Shown here: positions 43,168 to 52,148 of the stretch, one piece after another | How positions within the stretch are numbered: position 1 is the first letter of the stretch | How the letters are laid out: each line of letters opens with the position of its first letter | Origin: Flavobacterium sp. | GTDB taxonomy: Bacteria; Bacteroidota; Bacteroidia; Flavobacteriales; Flavobacteriaceae | Reading direction: 5' to 3' | NCBI RefSeq assembly: GCF_027531705.1 | Contig: NZ_JAPZSP010000020.1 | Coordinates: 124,001-188,000 of the forward strand | Length of the DNA stretch: 64,000 nucleotides | Made by a program: the position numbers and the translations under genes | The notes under the pieces: model-generated | Database searches by the model: none | The model's input: the letters and a program-made list of their open reading frames with translations, nothing else | Told to the model about the DNA's origin: nothing

Positions 43168-43199
43168 AAAAAACTGCTCTTTTGAAAGAGCAGTTTTTT
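43168..43199 (-). terminator. Terminator of the downstream paralogous lipoprotein
   Basis: A perfect stem of AAAAAACTGCTCTT against AAGAGCAGTTTTTT with a small loop, followed on the minus strand by T residues, ends the gene at 43221-44375. Confidence 0.85.
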
Positions 43200-43220
43200 A
43201 GCTATTTATTATTGAATCAA

Positions 43221-44375
43221 TTAACCTTTAATTCTTTGTTGAAGTGGAATAATAACATATACAGTTCTTGACATAGCATTAGACGCAGGAAGTTCCTCTT
43301 GATGTATCATATTACCATATTGATCATAAGCTCTAAAAATCATAATTTCATTCAATGGAACACCAGCTGTCAAAGTACCATTTGCTCCAGTAATACCTAA
43401 AGATATTAAAGGGACATTCCAGTGATCTTCTGGTCCAACAACACTTGGTCTAAAAATTTCGCATCTGATTCCATTCACTGTTGTTCCATCGCTTTCATTC
43501 TTAGCAACAACTGTTAAAGAAGCAACCGTAAAAGCCCAATCATTATTCCATGGAGTGAAATGTGAAACATTACCTACATACTTATCTCCTACTTTAGTTG
43601 AAAACCCATCCTCTTTCCATAAACCAATTGTTTCGTCAAAAAACCATAGAGGAATTACATTAGGAGAATATAATTGTTGTTCAGGTGAAATTGACATTGT
43701 AATTTTTGCTTGGTGTCCAGTTGCTAACTGAAGTTTTTCATTATTAGAACCTTTTAATTCTACATTAACCATTCCAAAAGTATGTAGTCCTTTGTATTCT
43801 CCTTTTGAATCAATAGCTAATAATGAACCTGGCATTTTTTGAAAAACTTTAGGATCATTTGCAGGCATATCTGTCATATAAACTTTAACTGCTCCATTAT
43901 AGGTAATTCCAGATTCAGTAACAAAAGCCCCGTCAAATTCAACAGTAGTTTTTCCAATTTCAACTATACTAACAACTCCAGATTGAATTGTTTTAATTGT
44001 TGGTTTTAACATCATAATCCTCAATGAATTTAAATTTTCATGAGTCATTAATGTTCTAGAACCTTTCATGTAGCCAGCTTTTTCAGCTGTTAAATAAGCA
44101 AATCTTTCTTTTACAGAAACATTACTTAACGTAAATACACCATTTGCATCTGTAATAGCTGTTTTACCATTCATTTTTACAGTCACACCTGATAAAGCAT
44201 TATTATCTTCATCAGTAATAACACCTTTGAATGCTCTATTTACAGTTTTTCCTAAGTCAAATTTATATTCACTATTTTGAACATCTACAGTATTTTCAGA
44301 ATTAGTATCACCACAATTAATAAATAATAATGATGCAAGCACAAATACTGAAATAAAAATTTTGTTAAGTTTCAT
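43221..44375 (-). CDS. Lipoprotein with carboxypeptidase-regulatory-like domain, tandem paralogue 2
   Basis: The 384-residue protein has a lipobox (LLFINCGDTNSE). Residues about 50-125 are a CarboxypepD_reg-like domain (FKGVITDEDNNALSGVTVKMNG...FTLSNVSVKERFAYLTAEKAG). The next part has GAVKVYMTDMPANDP, MPGSLLAID, GMVNVELKG and PLWFFDETIGLWKEDG, which resemble the CILP/FAM171-type segment known from animal proteins; that likeness is by eye. It ends RAYDQYGNMIHQEELPASN...PLQQRIKG. It is a close relative of the neighbour at 44480-45619. Its own terminator follows. Role unknown; probably an envelope protein. Confidence 0.8.
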   Translation of the reverse strand: MKLNKIFISVFVLASLLFINCGDTNSENTVDVQNSEYKFDLGKTVNRAFKGVITDEDNNALSGVTVKMNGKTAITDANGVFTLSNVSVKERFAYLTAEKAGYMKGSRTLMTHENLNSLRIMMLKPTIKTIQSGVVSIVEIGKTTVEFDGAFVTESGITYNGAVKVYMTDMPANDPKVFQKMPGSLLAIDSKGEYKGLHTFGMVNVELKGSNNEKLQLATGHQAKITMSISPEQQLYSPNVIPLWFFDETIGLWKEDGFSTKVGDKYVGNVSHFTPWNNDWAFTVASLTVVAKNESDGTTVNGIRCEIFRPSVVGPEDHWNVPLISLGITGANGTLTAGVPLNEIMIFRAYDQYGNMIHQEELPASNAMSRTVYVIIPLQQRIKG

Positions 44376-44436
44376 AAAGTAGGTAATTTATTTTATTTTA
44401 TTAAGTTAGAAATAGGAATTTATTATTTTTAAACGT

Positions 44437-44464
44437 AAAAAAAGCCGATTTAAATCGGCTTTTT
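44437..44464 (-). terminator. Terminator of the upstream paralogous lipoprotein
   Basis: A palindrome AAAAAGCCGATTT / AAATCGGCTTTTT (44439-44451 with 44452-44464) ends in T residues on the minus strand. It sits between the two paralogues, so each gene has its own transcript end. Confidence 0.85.
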
Positions 44465-44479
44465 AATTATTATTATTAT

Positions 44480-45619
44480 TTAACCTTTAATTCTTTGTTG
44501 CAAAGGAATTAAAACAGTTACATTTCTTGTCATTTGATTTGAAGCTGGTAAATTTTCTTCCCATACTAAACTTCCATATTGATCATAAGCTCTAAAAATC
44601 AAAACTTCATTACGAGGAACGCCAACGCTTAAAGTACCATTAGCACCAGTGATACCAAGTTCCATTAATACATCACCTGTACTACCAGCTAATCTAGTAA
44701 TTGTACATCTTACACCTTGAACTGGAGTATTATCTGATTCATTTTTAGCAGTAACTTTTAAAGTAGCAACTGTATAAGCGTAGTCATTATTCCACCAGCA
44801 GAAGTGAGAAACTTCACCTACATAATTGTTTCCAACTCTTGTAGAAAAACCATCTTCTTTCCATACACCTTCTACTTCATCAAAATTCCATAATGCCATT
44901 GTGTTGGGAGCAGTATCATATTGATTTGGCGCAATAGCCATTGTTATCTTAGCTTTGTGTCCAGAAGCAATTTGTAATTTTTCGTTGTTTGCACCTTTAA
45001 GGTCAACATTAACCATTCCGTAAGTTTCTAAACCTTTATATTCACCTTTAGAATCAATAGCAAATAAAGTACCTGGCATTTTATTGAAAACATTAACATC
45101 ATTAGATGGTAAATCATTCATATAAATTTTCACAGCACCTGTATAAGGAACACCAGCTTCAGTAGAAAATGCACCGTCAAATTGTACTGTAGTATTTCCT
45201 AATTGTACATTACTAACTTCACCAGTTTGAATTGTTTTTACAAGATTTTCTTGTAACATCATTATTTTCAATGTATTCAATTCTGAATGAGGCATTAGAG
45301 TTCTAGAACCATTTACAAAACCTGCTTTTTCAGCAGTCAAATATGCAAATCTTTCTTTAACTGAAACATTGCTTAAAGTAAAAACTCCATTTGCATCAGT
45401 TGTAGCAACTTTTCCGCTCATTTTAATAGTTACACCAGAAAGTGCATTGTTATTTTCATCAACAACAATTCCTTTAAATGCTCTATTTACAGATTTTCCT
45501 AAATCAAATTTGTATTCAGTATCTTGTGTAGTTGTTGAATCATCATCACTTTTACTACAATTAGAAAAGAACATTGTCACAAGAGCTAAACCTAAAATAG
45601 ATAGTTTGTTTAATTTCAT
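44480..45619 (-). CDS. Lipoprotein with carboxypeptidase-regulatory-like domain, tandem paralogue 1
   Basis: The 379-residue protein has a lipobox (MFFSNCSKSDDD). Its sequence aligns along nearly its full length with the neighbour at 43221-44375: EYKFDLGKSVNRAFKGIVVDENNNALSGV, GAVKIYMNDLPSNDV, LWNFDEVEGVWKEDG, and the same ending LPASNQMTRNVTVLIPLQQRIKG. They differ most in the N-terminal 35 residues and near the 290-310 region. It looks like a recent tandem duplication. Acidic residues after the lipid-modified Cys point to surface export. Function unknown. Confidence 0.8.
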   Translation of the reverse strand: MKLNKLSILGLALVTMFFSNCSKSDDDSTTTQDTEYKFDLGKSVNRAFKGIVVDENNNALSGVTIKMSGKVATTDANGVFTLSNVSVKERFAYLTAEKAGFVNGSRTLMPHSELNTLKIMMLQENLVKTIQTGEVSNVQLGNTTVQFDGAFSTEAGVPYTGAVKIYMNDLPSNDVNVFNKMPGTLFAIDSKGEYKGLETYGMVNVDLKGANNEKLQIASGHKAKITMAIAPNQYDTAPNTMALWNFDEVEGVWKEDGFSTRVGNNYVGEVSHFCWWNNDYAYTVATLKVTAKNESDNTPVQGVRCTITRLAGSTGDVLMELGITGANGTLSVGVPRNEVLIFRAYDQYGSLVWEENLPASNQMTRNVTVLIPLQQRIKG

Positions 45620-45669
45620 AATTATTAATTTTTAAAAATTGTTTTTCTTAGAATTGGGATTTAACTCAG

Positions 45670-45677
45670 CAAACATA
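45670..45677 (-). promoter_or_regulatory. Candidate -7 element of the paralogue-1 lipoprotein gene
   Basis: TATGTTTG on the minus strand fits TAnnTTTG, about 50 bases ahead of the ATG at 45619. Confidence 0.4.
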
Positions 45678-45810
45678 AGCACATAAAGGGTTTAAATTGA
45701 AAATTATTTGTTGAACTGCAAAAAACATCGACGAAATGCGCTTTTATTTAACTTTTTAAAACTTTTTTAATAAAAAAATTATAGTAGTAGCTAATTAACT
45801 GTAAAACAGT

Positions 45811-47868
45811 TTATAAAATTTTCTTCAAAACTGTTTGCTCTTTTTCATCTAAATTTGTTAGAAAAGACACAAAAAGTTTCTTGTTTTTTTCGTCTTTAAT
45901 GAGCTCTCTAATTTTATCCTTAGAATATTTTGAAAATTGCCATCTAAAGTGTATTGTCCCGTTTATCAGATTTTTTAAAACTATTTCATCATGTGGATTT
46001 ACAATTAATGCTGCTTCAAAGGCATTTTGACGAATTGAACTTTCAAACTTAGACGATGTATAGTTTATTAATTCATTATAAAGAGAAAATTTGGTTTCTG
46101 AATAAATTTCTTTTGAAAGTTGCGCATACATCAAATACAATATTCTCAAAGATCTATCATTATTTCCTTTCCAATCTTTTGCTATTTTAAGATATTTCGA
46201 TTGTTCATTGGGAAAGTTATTCCATAAATTGACATATGCTATTTCTTTTGTATTATAAGATTCATCATTTAATAAGGTTTCATATTCCTTTTTAAAATCA
46301 ATTGGAATATTATTCAAAGTTTCTGCAACAGCTTGACGAACTTCAATTGACTTACATTGCATAGCGATTTCAATTAACCTTTTTTTATACTCAAAAGAAA
46401 CTGAACTTATTTGATACAAAATCTCAACTTTAATTGGATAATAAACATTTGAATTCATTATTTGAAGAAACATATCTTTTTTCTCAGAAAATGGTTTATT
46501 TGATTGCTTTTGAATTTCAACCAATTGCTTTATAAATTCATTTTTATTTAACAATCGATTAATATCATCAGATTGATAACGCCAATCTAACAACCATTTT
46601 TTCTTAAAGTTTTCTACATCAAAATTTGAAACTTTCTTTATTTCAGCTAAAAAATTATCTGTTTCAACATTTTTAAATTTATACTTTTTTAAATAAGTCT
46701 TAACCGCTTTATCAAACTTTTCTTCACCAATAGTTTCTCTTATTACATGTAATGCCCACGCTCCTTTTTCATAAAAACTTAATGAACTTGCTTTTTCATT
46801 CATAACCGGAATGGTATCTGTTTTAGAAGCGTTTTTTATGGCGTTGGCGTTTTTATATAATTTGTAATAAAAATAATCGTCGCCAAAAACTTCTTTTTCA
46901 GCCAACATCTCATAATATTTGGCAAAACCTTCTTGCAACCAATGATGTTTTCCTGATTTGGCCGTAATCAAATTTCCAAACCATTGATGTGCCAATTCAT
47001 GAGCGTTAACCCAAACATAATTTCGATCATTGAAACCAATAGAATCAACAACAAAATCTTGTGCGAAAATTGTCGCTGATGTGTTTTCCATTCCTGCATA
47101 CAGAAAATCTCTTACTGGAACTTGACGGTAAATTTTCCAAGGATACTTCACTCCTATTTTCTTTTCAAAAAAATCAAATATTTGCTTTGAATAGCGATAA
47201 GTTGGCTCAAATTTATCCGAATCATTTGCATCCAAATAAAATTCTAACGGAATTCCCGATTTAGACTGACTTTCATGTTTAACAAATTTGCCAATGGCAA
47301 CCATCAATAAATAGGACGACATTGGTTTTTGCATTTGATAGTTCCAAACTTTCAAGTTTGTATTTATTGAAGATTTCATGAATTTTCCATTTGACAAAAC
47401 TTCAAAATCTTTATTGAAATTGATATTCAAATTAAAAATGACTTTCTCATTTACATCATCAAAACTCGGCAACCAATAACTTGTATATTTTCCTTGACCT
47501 TGTGTCCAAATTTGAAGATTATCGCCTTCTCCAACAAAATAAAATGCTTGCTTGGGTTTGCATTCATAGTCAAAAGCAACTTTGTTTTTTCCGATTTTAA
47601 AACCTTCAAACAGCAATAATTCTTTCTTATTGTTTTTAAAATTGACTTTCTTTCCATTAACAATAACTTCACTAAAACCCATATTCTTGGCGTCAATTCT
47701 AATGGTGTCGATAGAAGATTTTACTTTGAAAGTATATAAGACTTTTCCAGAAACCGATTTACTTTCAGCTTTAGGAACAATTGTAGCATTACATTCAAGA
47801 AAATCAACTTTGCTGGTTTGTTGAGCAATAGAACAAATTGAAAAAAGAAAGAAAATTAAATAGCGCAT
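45811..47868 (-). CDS. M1-family aminopeptidase, exported
   Basis: From the ATG at 47866-47868 the protein has 685 residues with a signal peptide (MRYLIFFLFSICSIAQ). The zinc site is HELAH near residue 290 followed after 18 residues by Glu in LQEGFAKYYE, with the substrate motif GMENTSATIF upstream, all M1 marks. It removes N-terminal residues from peptides, probably in the periplasm. The C-terminal half (HEAT-like helices) matches M1 length. An upstream in-frame ATG lies beyond the -7 element at 47889-47896 and lacks a signal peptide, so it was rejected. Confidence 0.92.
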   Translation of the reverse strand: MRYLIFFLFSICSIAQQTSKVDFLECNATIVPKAESKSVSGKVLYTFKVKSSIDTIRIDAKNMGFSEVIVNGKKVNFKNNKKELLLFEGFKIGKNKVAFDYECKPKQAFYFVGEGDNLQIWTQGQGKYTSYWLPSFDDVNEKVIFNLNINFNKDFEVLSNGKFMKSSINTNLKVWNYQMQKPMSSYLLMVAIGKFVKHESQSKSGIPLEFYLDANDSDKFEPTYRYSKQIFDFFEKKIGVKYPWKIYRQVPVRDFLYAGMENTSATIFAQDFVVDSIGFNDRNYVWVNAHELAHQWFGNLITAKSGKHHWLQEGFAKYYEMLAEKEVFGDDYFYYKLYKNANAIKNASKTDTIPVMNEKASSLSFYEKGAWALHVIRETIGEEKFDKAVKTYLKKYKFKNVETDNFLAEIKKVSNFDVENFKKKWLLDWRYQSDDINRLLNKNEFIKQLVEIQKQSNKPFSEKKDMFLQIMNSNVYYPIKVEILYQISSVSFEYKKRLIEIAMQCKSIEVRQAVAETLNNIPIDFKKEYETLLNDESYNTKEIAYVNLWNNFPNEQSKYLKIAKDWKGNNDRSLRILYLMYAQLSKEIYSETKFSLYNELINYTSSKFESSIRQNAFEAALIVNPHDEIVLKNLINGTIHFRWQFSKYSKDKIRELIKDEKNKKLFVSFLTNLDEKEQTVLKKIL

Positions 47869-47888
47869 GATAAATTTTATAAGCTTTA

Positions 47889-47896
47889 CAAAGATA
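47889..47896 (-). promoter_or_regulatory. Candidate -7 element of the M1 aminopeptidase gene
   Basis: TATCTTTG on the minus strand matches TAnnTTTG, 21 bases ahead of the ATG at 47868. Confidence 0.5.
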
Positions 47897-47989
47897 ACAG
47901 AGTTTTTCAAATAGGCGTTTTCAAATTTCCTATTAAAAAACTATCTTCGCTAATTGTAATTGAATTTTGTAATTGCCATTGAAATTGAT

Positions 47990-50092
47990 ATGAATCTCTT
48001 CGATACTCCAATAGAATATCTTAAAGGCGTTGGTCCTCAACGTGGTGATTTGTTGCGCAAGGAATTGAACATTCATAAATATTGCGATTTAGTCAATTTA
48101 TTTCCAAATAGATATATAGATAGAACTCGTTATTACAAAATCAATCAACTTCAAAATAATAATTCTGAAGTTCAGATTGTTGGCAAAATCATTCATATCA
48201 AAACCGTCGAACAAGGAAAAGCCAAAACCCGTTTAGTAGCCACATTTGTTGATGAAACGGGCGAAATGGAACTTGTGTGGTTTCAGGGACAAAAATGGAT
48301 TAAAGAAAGTTTGAAACTAAATACCGTTTATGTGATTTTTGGAAAAGTAGCGCAATTTGGAGCAAACTTCAACATGGCGCATCCCGAAATGGAATTACTA
48401 GAAGAACACAAAGCCAATATTAGAAGTGCCATGCAACCTGTTTATCCAAGTACGGAAAAGCTTGGTAATAGAGGAATTTCAAACAAAGTCATCAATAAAA
48501 TGATGCAACAATTGTTTACTGAAACGCATACTTTATTTTCGGAAACTTTACCTTCTTATTTGTTAGATGAATTGAAATTAATTCCAAAAAAAGACGCATT
48601 AATCAACATTCATTTTCCTAAAAGTCAAGATATTTTAGCCAAAGCTCAATTCCGATTAAAGTTTGAAGAATTGTTCTTTATTCAATTGCAATTGATCACC
48701 AAAAATCTGATTAGAAAACACAAAATAAAAGGACATCCGTTTGAAAAAGTAGGTGAAAATTTTACTGATTTTTACAATAATCATTTGCCATTTGACTTAA
48801 CAAACGCCCAAAAAAGAGTGCTCAAAGAAATTAGAAATGATCTTGGTAGCAATGCACAAATGAACCGATTACTACAAGGTGATGTTGGTTCAGGTAAAAC
48901 AATTGTGGCTTTAATGTGCATGCTTTTGGCAAAAGACAATGGTTTTCAAAGTTGCTTGATGGCACCAACCGAAATTCTTGCTAATCAACATTTTAATGGA
49001 TTATCGGGATTGGCATCATCGCAAAATATAACTATTAAAATTTTAACTGGCTCAACCAAAACAAAAGACCGAACTAGTATTCACGAACAACTTGAAAATG
49101 GAACTTTAGATATTCTTATTGGAACGCATGCATTATTAGAAGATAAAGTTAAGTTTCAAAATTTAGGTTTGGCAATTATAGATGAGCAACATCGTTTTGG
49201 AGTAGAACAACGAAGTAAATTGTGGAAAAAAAACGACATTCCACCACATGTTTTAGTGATGACTGCTACTCCTATTCCGCGAACTTTAGCAATGAGTTTG
49301 TATGGCGATTTAGATATTTCAGTAATTGACGAATTGCCACCTGGACGAAAACCAATTCAAACCGTTCACAGATACGATTCTAATAGATTAAAAGTTTGGA
49401 AATTTCTTAAAGATGAAATTGCAAAAGGAAGACAAATTTACATCGTATATCCACTTATTCAAGAATCTGAAAAAATGGATTATAAAGATTTGATGGATGG
49501 TTATGAAAGTATTTCGAGGGATTTTCCTTTGCCAGATTACTCCATTTCGATTGTTCATGGCAAAATGAAACCAGCCGATAAAGATTCTGAAATGAAACGT
49601 TTTGCTGATGGAAAAACAAATATTATGGTAGCAACTACGGTTATTGAAGTTGGTGTAAATATTCCGAATGCAAGTGTTATGGTTATTGAAAGTGCTGAGC
49701 GTTTCGGATTATCACAATTACATCAGTTGCGTGGTCGTGTTGGTCGTGGTGCTGAACAAAGTTATTGCATATTGATGACGAGCCACAAACTTAGTAATGA
49801 TAGCAAAACACGTATGGAAACGATGGTAAGAACCAACGATGGTTTTGAAATTTCTGAAGTCGATTTGAAACTTCGTGGTCCTGGCGATATTATGGGAAAA
49901 CAGCAAAGCGGCGTTTTAAATCTTCAAATTGCTGATTTGGTTAAAGATAAAGACATTCTTCAATTGGCTAGAAATTATGCAATTAAGCTTTTAAAAGAAG
50001 ATGCTTCAATGGAAAAACCTGAACATCAAACACTACGACAAGTATTTATTGAAATCAGCAAAAAGAAAAGTATTTGGAACTATATTAGTTAA
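47990..50092 (+). CDS. recG: ATP-dependent DNA helicase RecG
   Basis: From the ATG at 47990 the protein has 700 residues. It starts with the RecG wedge region (DTPIEYLKGVGPQRGDLLRKEL), followed by an OB-fold, then the helicase core with LLQGDVGSGKT (Walker A), IIDEQHRFGVEQR (DEQH box), MTATPIPRTLA and HQLRGRVGRG, and the TRG motif region. It reverses stalled replication forks and resolves branched DNA. A second in-frame ATG upstream (47960) would add ten residues outside the family start. Confidence 0.96.
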   Translation: MNLFDTPIEYLKGVGPQRGDLLRKELNIHKYCDLVNLFPNRYIDRTRYYKINQLQNNNSEVQIVGKIIHIKTVEQGKAKTRLVATFVDETGEMELVWFQGQKWIKESLKLNTVYVIFGKVAQFGANFNMAHPEMELLEEHKANIRSAMQPVYPSTEKLGNRGISNKVINKMMQQLFTETHTLFSETLPSYLLDELKLIPKKDALINIHFPKSQDILAKAQFRLKFEELFFIQLQLITKNLIRKHKIKGHPFEKVGENFTDFYNNHLPFDLTNAQKRVLKEIRNDLGSNAQMNRLLQGDVGSGKTIVALMCMLLAKDNGFQSCLMAPTEILANQHFNGLSGLASSQNITIKILTGSTKTKDRTSIHEQLENGTLDILIGTHALLEDKVKFQNLGLAIIDEQHRFGVEQRSKLWKKNDIPPHVLVMTATPIPRTLAMSLYGDLDISVIDELPPGRKPIQTVHRYDSNRLKVWKFLKDEIAKGRQIYIVYPLIQESEKMDYKDLMDGYESISRDFPLPDYSISIVHGKMKPADKDSEMKRFADGKTNIMVATTVIEVGVNIPNASVMVIESAERFGLSQLHQLRGRVGRGAEQSYCILMTSHKLSNDSKTRMETMVRTNDGFEISEVDLKLRGPGDIMGKQQSGVLNLQIADLVKDKDILQLARNYAIKLLKEDASMEKPEHQTLRQVFIEISKKKSIWNYIS

Positions 50093-50133
50093 AAACTATT
50101 TGATTAACGTTTACATTTTTTTTATGAAGCGCA

Positions 50134-50163
50134 TTTGAAAAGCTGAAACAAATACTATTTTTG
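50134..50163 (+). promoter_or_regulatory. Promoter of the anchored-protein/bestrophin operon
   Basis: TTTG at 50134-50137 and TATTTTTG at 50156-50163 (18-base spacing) match the Bacteroidota consensus. The ATG is at 50190. Confidence 0.65.
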
Positions 50164-50189
50164 TACAAAAATAATCTCATAATAAAAAT

Positions 50190-51158
50190 ATGGAAAACAC
50201 TACAAATAGTCAATCATTAGACAACAAGCCAAACAATTCAAAATTATATATAGCATTAGGTATTCTTGCTGCTGCTGGAATTGCCGCTGGAGCTTACTTT
50301 TTCATGAACAATGAAGAAAAAGAAATAAAAGCTATTGAACCAGCAATAACGGTTAACGATACTATTGCCAAAACGGATTCGATTACTTCGGAAGAAAAAG
50401 ATTTACTTGAAAAAAATGGTTTTTATGCAAGTGAAAATTACATTATTGCAAACAAAGCATTAATAAGAAGAACTCCAAATGAAGCTCAAAACAATGTAAT
50501 TGACAGTTTAAAATTTGGCACAAAAGTTTATACAAAAAGTGTCTATTTTGATGAAGAAGGTGGCGGAACAAATGGTGATGAAACGCTATTGGCTAATGAA
50601 AAAAAGAACGGTTTTGTTGCAATTTACAATACCAAACCAACCAAACTTTCTGATCAACCAGTAGGTTATATTTCAGAAAAAGTTTTTGTTGAACAATATG
50701 AATTTGAAAGCTACAAAAAATATTTTTCATTAAAAGAATTTGCTTTTCTTGATTCAAAAATTAAAAAGGCAATTATGGATAATTCATATTTTGAAAATGT
50801 ATCTTACTATTTAACTCAAAACAGTCAACGTTCGCCTTATGTTCTTTGCAAAGGCGATTATGATGGAGACGGATTAAAAGATTTTGCAGTGATTTTAGAT
50901 AATGTAGAAAAAGAATATTCTTCTATTTTGATTTTCTTGACAAACAAAGTGACCAAAGAACCTTATTTAGCTTACAGAAAAGCGTATACCGATTATTTTA
51001 AAGTAAAAACAGTTACCAAAAGTTCTAGTGTAATAAAAGATTCTGAACCATTTGTTCTTACAACCGATGCTGTAATGATGACTGGTGGCGAATATACTCC
51101 ACAACTATTTGTTTATGATAGAGATACTAATAAATTCATTCCAATTAGTCAAGAATAA
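50190..51158 (+). CDS. Membrane-anchored protein with SH3-like region, coupled to bestrophin
   Basis: The 322-residue protein has one transmembrane segment (about residues 20-40: YIALGILAAAGIAAGAYFFM) and an acidic region, then IANKALIRRTPNEAQNNVIDSLKFGTKVY, which looks like a bacterial SH3-like repeat, and GDYDGDGLKDFAVILDN, an FG-GAP-like/EF-type calcium-binding loop. The C-terminal half is likely extracytoplasmic. The stop codon overlaps the next gene's ATG by one base (TAATG), so the two are coupled; a channel-associated sensor role is a guess. I know no named family. Confidence 0.65.
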   Translation: MENTTNSQSLDNKPNNSKLYIALGILAAAGIAAGAYFFMNNEEKEIKAIEPAITVNDTIAKTDSITSEEKDLLEKNGFYASENYIIANKALIRRTPNEAQNNVIDSLKFGTKVYTKSVYFDEEGGGTNGDETLLANEKKNGFVAIYNTKPTKLSDQPVGYISEKVFVEQYEFESYKKYFSLKEFAFLDSKIKKAIMDNSYFENVSYYLTQNSQRSPYVLCKGDYDGDGLKDFAVILDNVEKEYSSILIFLTNKVTKEPYLAYRKAYTDYFKVKTVTKSSSVIKDSEPFVLTTDAVMMTGGEYTPQLFVYDRDTNKFIPISQE

Positions 51159-52021
51159 TGGTACAATACAACCCTAAAGATTGGATTACTTTTATATTTC
51201 GTTTTCACAAATCGGATACGTTCAGGCAATTACTTCCTATGATGATTTTCATCGGATTATATTCTGCAGGTATTGCGTATCTTGAAATTGAATATTGGAA
51301 ACTTTCAGAAAATAGTCATGTTAAGAATCTTACGGTAATGCACACTACTGTTGGGTTTGTACTTTCGTTATTATTGGCATATAGAACTAACACAGCCTAT
51401 GATCGTTGGTGGGAAGGCAGAAAACTATGGGGTGCATTAGTCAACAACTCTAGAAATTTGGCAATAAAACTTTCTGTTATGCTAAATGATGAAAATGACA
51501 AAAAATTTTTCAGAAAAGTAATTCCAGCTTATTCCTCGGTTTTGTCTAAACATTTATTGAATGAAGAAGTTAGTATGGTGCTTTTTGAAGGTTTAGATTT
51601 AGAAATCAATCACCATAATCATCGCCCAAATCAGGTTGCCAAAATGATAGTAAAAAAAGCTAATGAATTATACAAATCTGGAAAAATAACAGGTGAACAA
51701 TTTATTATCATCAATTCCGAAATTCAATCATTTACAGATATTTGTGGTGCTTGTGAGCGTATAAAAAACACTCCTATTCCTTATTCATACAGTGCATTTA
51801 TAAAAAAGTTTATCTTCTTTTTTGTAATGACATTGCCTTTCGGGTTTGTATTTAGTTTAGGATATTATGTCATTCCAGTTGTAGTTTTCATCTTTTATGT
51901 ATTGGCAAGTTTAGAGTTAATTGCAGAAGAAATTGAAGACCCTTTTGGTAGTGATGCTAATGATTTACCCATGACTAAAATTGCTTCAAACATCAAAAAA
52001 CATGTTGAAGAATTGCTTTAA
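51158..52021 (+). CDS. Bestrophin-family (RFP-TM) anion-channel-like protein
   Basis: The 287-residue protein has the bestrophin motifs SLLLAYRTNTAYDRWWEGRKLWG and IKNTPIPYSYSAFIKKFIFFFVMTLPFGF, with four to five transmembrane helices. Bacterial members (KpBest-like) form pentameric channels; monovalent cation selectivity has been shown for one, so ion type here is open. It overlaps the upstream gene by one base. It should lie in the inner membrane. Confidence 0.93.
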   Translation: MVQYNPKDWITFIFRFHKSDTFRQLLPMMIFIGLYSAGIAYLEIEYWKLSENSHVKNLTVMHTTVGFVLSLLLAYRTNTAYDRWWEGRKLWGALVNNSRNLAIKLSVMLNDENDKKFFRKVIPAYSSVLSKHLLNEEVSMVLFEGLDLEINHHNHRPNQVAKMIVKKANELYKSGKITGEQFIIINSEIQSFTDICGACERIKNTPIPYSYSAFIKKFIFFFVMTLPFGFVFSLGYYVIPVVVFIFYVLASLELIAEEIEDPFGSDANDLPMTKIASNIKKHVEELL

Positions 52022-52091
52022 AGTCATCTTTTCTTTTAATTTAAAAAGTTAAATAAACCTCAATTTAGCCTGATTTTATTTTCATAAAAAG

Positions 52092-52099
52092 TAAATTTG
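52092..52099 (+). promoter_or_regulatory. Candidate -7 element of the RND efflux operon
   Basis: TAAATTTG matches TAnnTTTG, about 50 bases before the ATG at 52149. No clear -33 was seen. Confidence 0.45.
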
Positions 52100-52148
52100 T
52101 TGCTTCTGTAATTTTCAGAGAGAATCACACTTCTTTATCTATTATTTT

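Noticed and set aside
47060..47264. 67-residue frame opposite the M1 aminopeptidase
   Set aside because: Antisense to the HEXXH zinc region; no promoter or motif of its own.
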